Source of the DNA: Prado023 sp963774745
GTDB lineage: Bacteria; Actinomycetota; Actinomycetes; S36-B12; CAIYMF01
Direction of reading: 5' to 3'
Length of the DNA stretch: 64,000 nucleotides
Assembly: GCA_963774745.1 (NCBI GenBank)
Contig: CAVZGE010000003.1
Location: 124,001 to 188,000, forward strand
Shown here: in pieces, positions 60,126 to 64,000 of the stretch
How the letters are laid out: each line of letters opens with the position of its first letter
Position numbering within the stretch: position 1 is the stretch's first letter
Notes under the pieces: generated by a model
What the model was told of the DNA's origin: nothing
Database searches by the model: none
The model's input: only the letters and a program-made list of their open reading frames with translations
Position numbers and translations under genes: made by a program

Positions 60126-60587
60126 ATGGCGTTGAGCGCCCAGGACGTCCATGACAAGCAGTTCAAGCTGGTGCGCAACAGCACGGGCTACGACATGGAC
60201 GAGGTCGATGCGTTCCTCGACGAGGTCGAGTCGGAGATCTCGCGGCTCACCGACGAGCTGGTTGCTGCGCAGGATGCCCTCCAAGCGGCCGCCACCGCGC
60301 CGGAGACGCAGGGCACGTCCGCGTCCGCGGCGCGGATCCTGGAGCTGGCCCAGCGCACGGCTGACGAGTACGTGGCCGACGCACGGCGCACGGCCGATGC
60401 ACTGGTGACCGATGCCGAGAAGGCCGCGCGGAAGTCGGTGAAGAAGCTGGAGGCGCAGCGCGGTGACCTCGAGGCACGCGTCACCGCCCTGCGGACCTTC
60501 GAGTCCGAGATCCGGTCCCGGCTGACCGGCTACTTCCAGTCGCAGCTGGCGGACCTGAACTCCCTGGCGGAGACCCGCGAGGAGTAG
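60126..60587 (+). CDS. divIVA: DivIVA/Wag31-type polar growth protein
   Basis: A coiled-coil scaffold that recruits wall synthesis to poles or septa in actinobacteria. The 153-residue protein begins ALSAQDVHDKQFKLVRNSTG and YDMDEVDAFLDEVESEISR, the membrane-binding crossed-loop domain. A flexible Ala/Thr stretch and a long coiled coil (about 70-150) follow. It is shorter than typical Wag31 (about 260 residues). GGGGGAGG at 60112-60119 is the SD. It closes the rightward cluster; a small GCCCG/CGGGC hairpin follows the stop. Confidence 0.95.
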   Translation: MALSAQDVHDKQFKLVRNSTGYDMDEVDAFLDEVESEISRLTDELVAAQDALQAAATAPETQGTSASAARILELAQRTADEYVADARRTADALVTDAEKAARKSVKKLEAQRGDLEARVTALRTFESEIRSRLTGYFQSQLADLNSLAETREE

Positions 60588-60609
60588 GCCCGCAGTCGGG
60601 CACCGAGGC

Positions 60610-61920
60610 TCACCTCCCGATCGCCCGCCGCCCATCGGCCACCTGCTTGCGCCCGAACTCGTCGGCGGCCCGTTCCCCGGCGCGGCGGCTCTGCGCGGCC
60701 GTGCCCGCGCCGCTGGCGGATCCGCGCCACGTGCCCCGTGCCCGCGACGTCGCCCGGTGGTAGTCGGTGACCGCCAGGTCGCGGGCCCGCAGGGCCAGCT
60801 CGACGCGGTGGGTGCTCGGTGTGTCCCCGGCGCCTGTGGCCGTGCTGTGCCCGCTGCCGCCCCCCGCTCCCTGGCGGGCCTGCCGGGCCGCCTCCTGGAG
60901 GTTGCCGCCGAGTCGCTGGATGAAGCCGAGGCAGAACGCGTTGCGGGCGACCGGGGCGGTGACCGGGCGCGCTGGCCCGCCCTCCGGCGGGCGGTAGGTG
61001 GTGCCGTGCCACTGCCCTGAGCGCACATGCTCCTGCGCACGGGTCAGCATCACGGCGCTCGCTGTGGCGAACATGGCCTCCACCCGGTCGAGGTCAGCTG
61101 GCATCCCGTACACCAGGACGTAGGTCGAGCCGTGGCCGATGTCGACCCGGACCGACCATGCGGCGGCCGTGGCCACCATCAGGCTGACCAGCAGCTTGTT
61201 GAGCGCCCGTCGCGGCTCGCCGATCGTGAGCATCCGATGCGTGGGCCCGTCGGGATGGGCATCTGGGCCCATCGCCGCCACGGCCATGTCGACGCTGTGA
61301 CGCTGGGCGACCAGGGCGGCCTTCGCCAGGTAGGCCTCCGCCTCCTCGGCGCTGGCCGTGGACTCCGCCTTGGCCAACAGGGCGGCCACCCGCCGCACCT
61401 GCTCGTCGGGACCGGCCTCGACGTCGAGGAGCTCGGGGACGGCGTCGATCGGGGCGAACAGGTGCGCCAGCAGCTCGGCGGCACCCGGACCGATGTGCCG
61501 GGCGTAGAGCGCGACCAGGGTGGTGCGGAAGCCGCTGCCGTGCCCCGGTACCCCACACAGGTGATGCGCGACCTCGTGCAGGACCACCGAGCGGGTCAGC
61601 GCCCACCGGCCGCGGGGATCGGACGCGGGGATCTGGATCCGACCCTGCGAGTACGTGGCCATCCGGAATCCGCGACGCACCTCGACCAGGACCGGCCCCC
61701 TGTCGGGGAACTGTCCTGAGGCGGTGGCATCGGCCAGGACGCAGTCCACGTAGGCCTGGATTCCGCCGAGGCTGCCGAAGCGGACCTCCTCGGGCAGGGT
61801 GACGACCGAGGAGCCGACGCGCACCGTCCGGTGCGGGCGGCGCATGACCGAGGCGACGGAGTCCTCCGCCTGGTAGACCGCCCCCCGGCTGCGGTCGACC
61901 CTCGGGTCCAGGTTTGCCAT
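60610..61920 (-). CDS. Zinc-metallopeptidase-like protein with a DUF2786 region (TIGR04338-like)
   Basis: A 436-residue protein combining two parts. The first has HEVAHHLCGVPGHGSGFR from His115, giving the HExxH zinc motif and a third histidine eight residues later (His127), as in the TIGR04338 family of actinobacterial putative metallohydrolases. The second, near residues 175-300, is DUF2786-like: VRRVAALLAKAESTASAEEAEAYLAKA, then RHSVDMAVAA. A basic, low-complexity C-terminus ends it. No signal peptide is seen, so it is probably cytosolic. ATG 61920 is six bases after CAGGCT. It lies between divIVA and ileS, which are usually adjacent. Substrate is unknown. Confidence 0.82.
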   Translation of the reverse strand: MANLDPRVDRSRGAVYQAEDSVASVMRRPHRTVRVGSSVVTLPEEVRFGSLGGIQAYVDCVLADATASGQFPDRGPVLVEVRRGFRMATYSQGRIQIPASDPRGRWALTRSVVLHEVAHHLCGVPGHGSGFRTTLVALYARHIGPGAAELLAHLFAPIDAVPELLDVEAGPDEQVRRVAALLAKAESTASAEEAEAYLAKAALVAQRHSVDMAVAAMGPDAHPDGPTHRMLTIGEPRRALNKLLVSLMVATAAAWSVRVDIGHGSTYVLVYGMPADLDRVEAMFATASAVMLTRAQEHVRSGQWHGTTYRPPEGGPARPVTAPVARNAFCLGFIQRLGGNLQEAARQARQGAGGGSGHSTATGAGDTPSTHRVELALRARDLAVTDYHRATSRARGTWRGSASGAGTAAQSRRAGERAADEFGRKQVADGRRAIGR

Positions 61921-61926
61921 GGCGAC

Positions 61927-61932
61927 AGCCTG
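61927..61932 (-). promoter_or_regulatory. Candidate -10 box for the metallopeptidase-like gene
   Basis: Read leftward, CAGGCT (one base from TAGGCT) is six bases upstream of ATG 61920, in the 75-base gap after ileS. Confidence 0.4.
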
Positions 61933-61995
61933 CCATCCCGGTCTGACAACGCGGCCCCGTCGTCCACAGCCCCACCCCGGCGCCGCGCGGACGGG

Positions 61996-64000
61996 TCAGG
62001 CGCGGCGCAGGCCGAAGGAGATCCCGAGGTCGCCGTCGGTCCCGCTGAAGGCATCGGTCGGCGCAGCGCCACGCACGACCGACACGGCCAGGACCTCCCG
62101 GGCGATGTCGTCGCAGTGCTCGTCCAGGGCAGCGCCCAGCTCGGTGGAGTCGGTGGACAACCAGAGGACGATCCGGTCGCTGACCTCCAGCCCGGCGGAC
62201 TTGCGCCCCTCCTGGACCAGCCGGACCACCTCGCGGGCAAGGCCCCGGCCGATCAGCTCGGGGGTCAGGTGCAGGTCCAGGGCGAGGGTCTCCCCGGCGT
62301 CGGTGGCCACCGCCCACCCCTCGCGCGGGGTCTCGGTGATCACGACGTCGTCGAGCCCGATCGTCTCGGGGACCCCCGCCACATCGACGGTGGCCGAGCC
62401 GTCCCCGCGCAGCGCGGCGGTCAGCTCCACGGGGTCCGCCGCCCCGATGGCCGCGGCGACCGGCTGGGTGCCCTTGCCGAAGCGCCGGCCCAGGGAGCGG
62501 AAGTTCGCCTTCACGCTGACGTGCACGAGCTCGTCGGTCGTGGCGTCGTCAGTCCCGCCGCCGAGGCTGACCACCGACATCACGTTGAGCTCGTCAGCCA
62601 GCTGGTCGCGCAGCTCCGCGGGCATCCGGTCCCAGCCCGGCGCGGACACCAGTGCCCGGCCGAGGGGCTGGCGGGTGCGCACCCTGCCCTCGGCGCGGGC
62701 CCCGCGGCCCAGCTCGACGAGGCGGCGGATGAGTGCCACCTGCTCGGCGAGCTCCGGGTCGGCCAGCGCCGCCGAGTCGTCGGGCCAGTCCTGCAGGTGC
62801 ACCGAGTCGCCCGCTGTCGACGCGAAGAGGTCCTGCCACACCCGCTCGGTGACGAACGGCGTGAGCGGGGCCATCAGCAGCGTCAGGGTCCGAAGGCACT
62901 CGTGCAGGGTGTGCAGGGCCGCGGGGTCGCCCTCCCAGAACCGGCGTCGCGAGCGGCGCACGTACCAGTTGGACAGGTCGTCGATGAAGCCCGCCAGCAG
63001 GCGCCCCGCGCGCTGGGTGTCGAAGGCGTCCAGCGCGACGGTGACCTCTGCGGAAAGCCGGCTGGCCTCGGCCAGCGCCCAGCGGTCGAGCACCGGGCGG
63101 TCGGCGACGTCGGGGGCAGTGGTCGGGTCCGGGACGAACCCGGCGGTGCGGGCGTACAGCGACTGGAACGACACGGTGTTCCAGTACGTCAGCAGCGTCC
63201 GGCGCACGACCTCGGCGATGGCGGCGTGCCCCACCCGGCGCGCCTGCCACGGCGAGCCGGCGGCCAGCATGAACCAGCGCACGGCATCGGCGCCGTGGTC
63301 GTCCATCAGCGGGATCGGCTCGAGTATGTTGCCCAGGTGCTTGCTCATCTTGCGGCCGTCGTCGTCGAGGATGTGGCCCAGGCAGAGCACGGTCCGGTAG
63401 GAGGACTCGTCGAAGACCAGCGTGCCGACGGCCATCAGGGTGTAGAACCACCCGCGGGTCTGGTCGATGGCCTCGCAGATGAAGTCCGCGGGGTACTTGC
63501 GCGCGAACTCCTCCTGGCCGGAGTGCGGGTATCCCCATTGCGCGAACGGCATGGCGCCGCTGTCGTACCAGCCGTCGATGACCTCCGGGACGCGCGTGGC
63601 CACGGCGGCGCACTGCGGGCAGTCGAACGAGACGTCGTCGACGTACGGACGGTGCGGATCCAGTGCGGAGAGGTCCTCGCCCGCGAGCTCGCCGAGCTCG
63701 GCGAGTGATCCGATGCACGTCAGGTGGCCCTCGGGGCAGCGCCAGATCGGCAGCGGCGTGCCCCAGTAGCGGTTGCGCGACAGTGCCCAGTCGACGTTGT
63801 TCTCCAGCCAGTCGCCGTACCGGCCCCACTTGATGGTCTCCGGGTGCCACGTGGTGCCCTCGTTCTCGCGGAGCAGGGCGTCCTTGATGGCCGTGGTCCG
63901 GATGTACCAGGACGGCTGGGCGTAGTAGACCAGCGGGGTGTGGCAGCGCCAGCAGTGCGGGTAGGAGTGCTCGAACTGCTCGTGGCGGAACATCAGCCCG
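61996..64000 (-). CDS. ileS: Isoleucyl-tRNA synthetase, 3' part (N-terminus outside the window)
   Basis: Charges tRNA-Ile. The 668 visible residues cover the C-terminal two thirds; the frame continues past base 64000. Seen are EHSYPHCWRCHTPLVYYAQPS split by the edge of the editing domain, NRYWGTPLPIW, the DGWYDSGAMPF and DQTRGWFYT segments, GRKMSKHLGN (the KMSKS loop with His) and the anticodon-binding SNWYVRRSRRRFWEG. The end, with KANFRSLGRRFGKGT and no C-terminal zinc cysteines, resembles the type 2 (eukaryote-like) enzymes common in actinobacteria. A place near divIVA is conserved in Streptomyces. Confidence 0.96.
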   Translation of the reverse strand, partial: GLMFRHEQFEHSYPHCWRCHTPLVYYAQPSWYIRTTAIKDALLRENEGTTWHPETIKWGRYGDWLENNVDWALSRNRYWGTPLPIWRCPEGHLTCIGSLAELGELAGEDLSALDPHRPYVDDVSFDCPQCAAVATRVPEVIDGWYDSGAMPFAQWGYPHSGQEEFARKYPADFICEAIDQTRGWFYTLMAVGTLVFDESSYRTVLCLGHILDDDGRKMSKHLGNILEPIPLMDDHGADAVRWFMLAAGSPWQARRVGHAAIAEVVRRTLLTYWNTVSFQSLYARTAGFVPDPTTAPDVADRPVLDRWALAEASRLSAEVTVALDAFDTQRAGRLLAGFIDDLSNWYVRRSRRRFWEGDPAALHTLHECLRTLTLLMAPLTPFVTERVWQDLFASTAGDSVHLQDWPDDSAALADPELAEQVALIRRLVELGRGARAEGRVRTRQPLGRALVSAPGWDRMPAELRDQLADELNVMSVVSLGGGTDDATTDELVHVSVKANFRSLGRRFGKGTQPVAAAIGAADPVELTAALRGDGSATVDVAGVPETIGLDDVVITETPREGWAVATDAGETLALDLHLTPELIGRGLAREVVRLVQEGRKSAGLEVSDRIVLWLSTDSTELGAALDEHCDDIAREVLAVSVVRGAAPTDAFSGTDGDLGISFGLRRA

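Overview
The window is very G+C-rich, densely packed DNA from a bacterium of the class Actinomycetes. The order mraZ-rsmH-ftsL-ftsI-murE-murF-mraY-murD-ftsW-murG-murC-ftsQ-ftsZ-pgeF-yggS-sepF-yggT-divIVA-(x)-ileS is the actinobacterial division and cell-wall (dcw) cluster. DUF3040, SepF, Wag31-type DivIVA, SAV_6107-type HEPN, TgpA/DUF58/MoxR and a PASTA kinase point the same way. MurE carries the DNPR motif linked to meso-diaminopimelate, so peptidoglycan is probably mDAP-type. From memory the gene order resembles Streptomyces (pfk-DAHP synthase-kinase-metF-dcw-ileS) and Mycobacterium tuberculosis (aroG-pknL-mptA-idsA2-metF-like), but genus cannot be fixed from the sequence.

Bases 1-7 kb hold central metabolism and signalling: the end of a PPi-dependent phosphofructokinase with an apparent frameshift, class II DAHP synthase, a lipoprotein, a threonine-aldolase-family enzyme, an EamA transporter and a PknB/PknL-type kinase with four PASTA domains.

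Bases 7-27 kb form a dispersed carotenoid island, laid over conserved genes (mannosyltransferase, metF, SIMPL protein, CDP-alcohol transferase, CPA1 antiporter). CrtE makes GGPP, CrtB phytoene, CrtI lycopene, and CrtYc/CrtYd cyclise an end. CruF (1',2'-hydratase), a second CrtI-type desaturase, a CrtA-type oxygenase and a family-2 glycosyltransferase would tailor the open end, suggesting a glycosylated monocyclic carotenoid of the myxol/sioxanthin kind. A barnase-like lipoprotein with its barstar, a beta-propeller lipoprotein and a GMC oxidoreductase sit among these genes.

Bases 27-35 kb are an SOS region. A DUF222/HNH (13E12-type) gene and an operon of DUF6504, SAV_6107 HEPN, DnaE2 and DinB diverge from a 578-base gap containing two perfect LexA palindromes, one directly after a TTGACG-N17-TACGGT promoter. 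Bases 35-41 kb carry DUF3040, a monoglyceride-lipase-like hydrolase, a TgpA/DUF58/MoxR operon and a MaoC dehydratase.

Bases 41.9-64 kb are the dcw cluster. It starts at 10-bp-phased MraZ-binding repeats and runs with stop/start overlaps to ftsQ. A 467-base structured gap precedes ftsZ. After divIVA come a leftward zinc-metallopeptidase-like gene and the 3' part of ileS. Many single genes start 6-8 bases after a TANNNT box, so leaderless transcription appears common. No tRNA, rRNA, CRISPR array, insertion sequence or prophage was seen.
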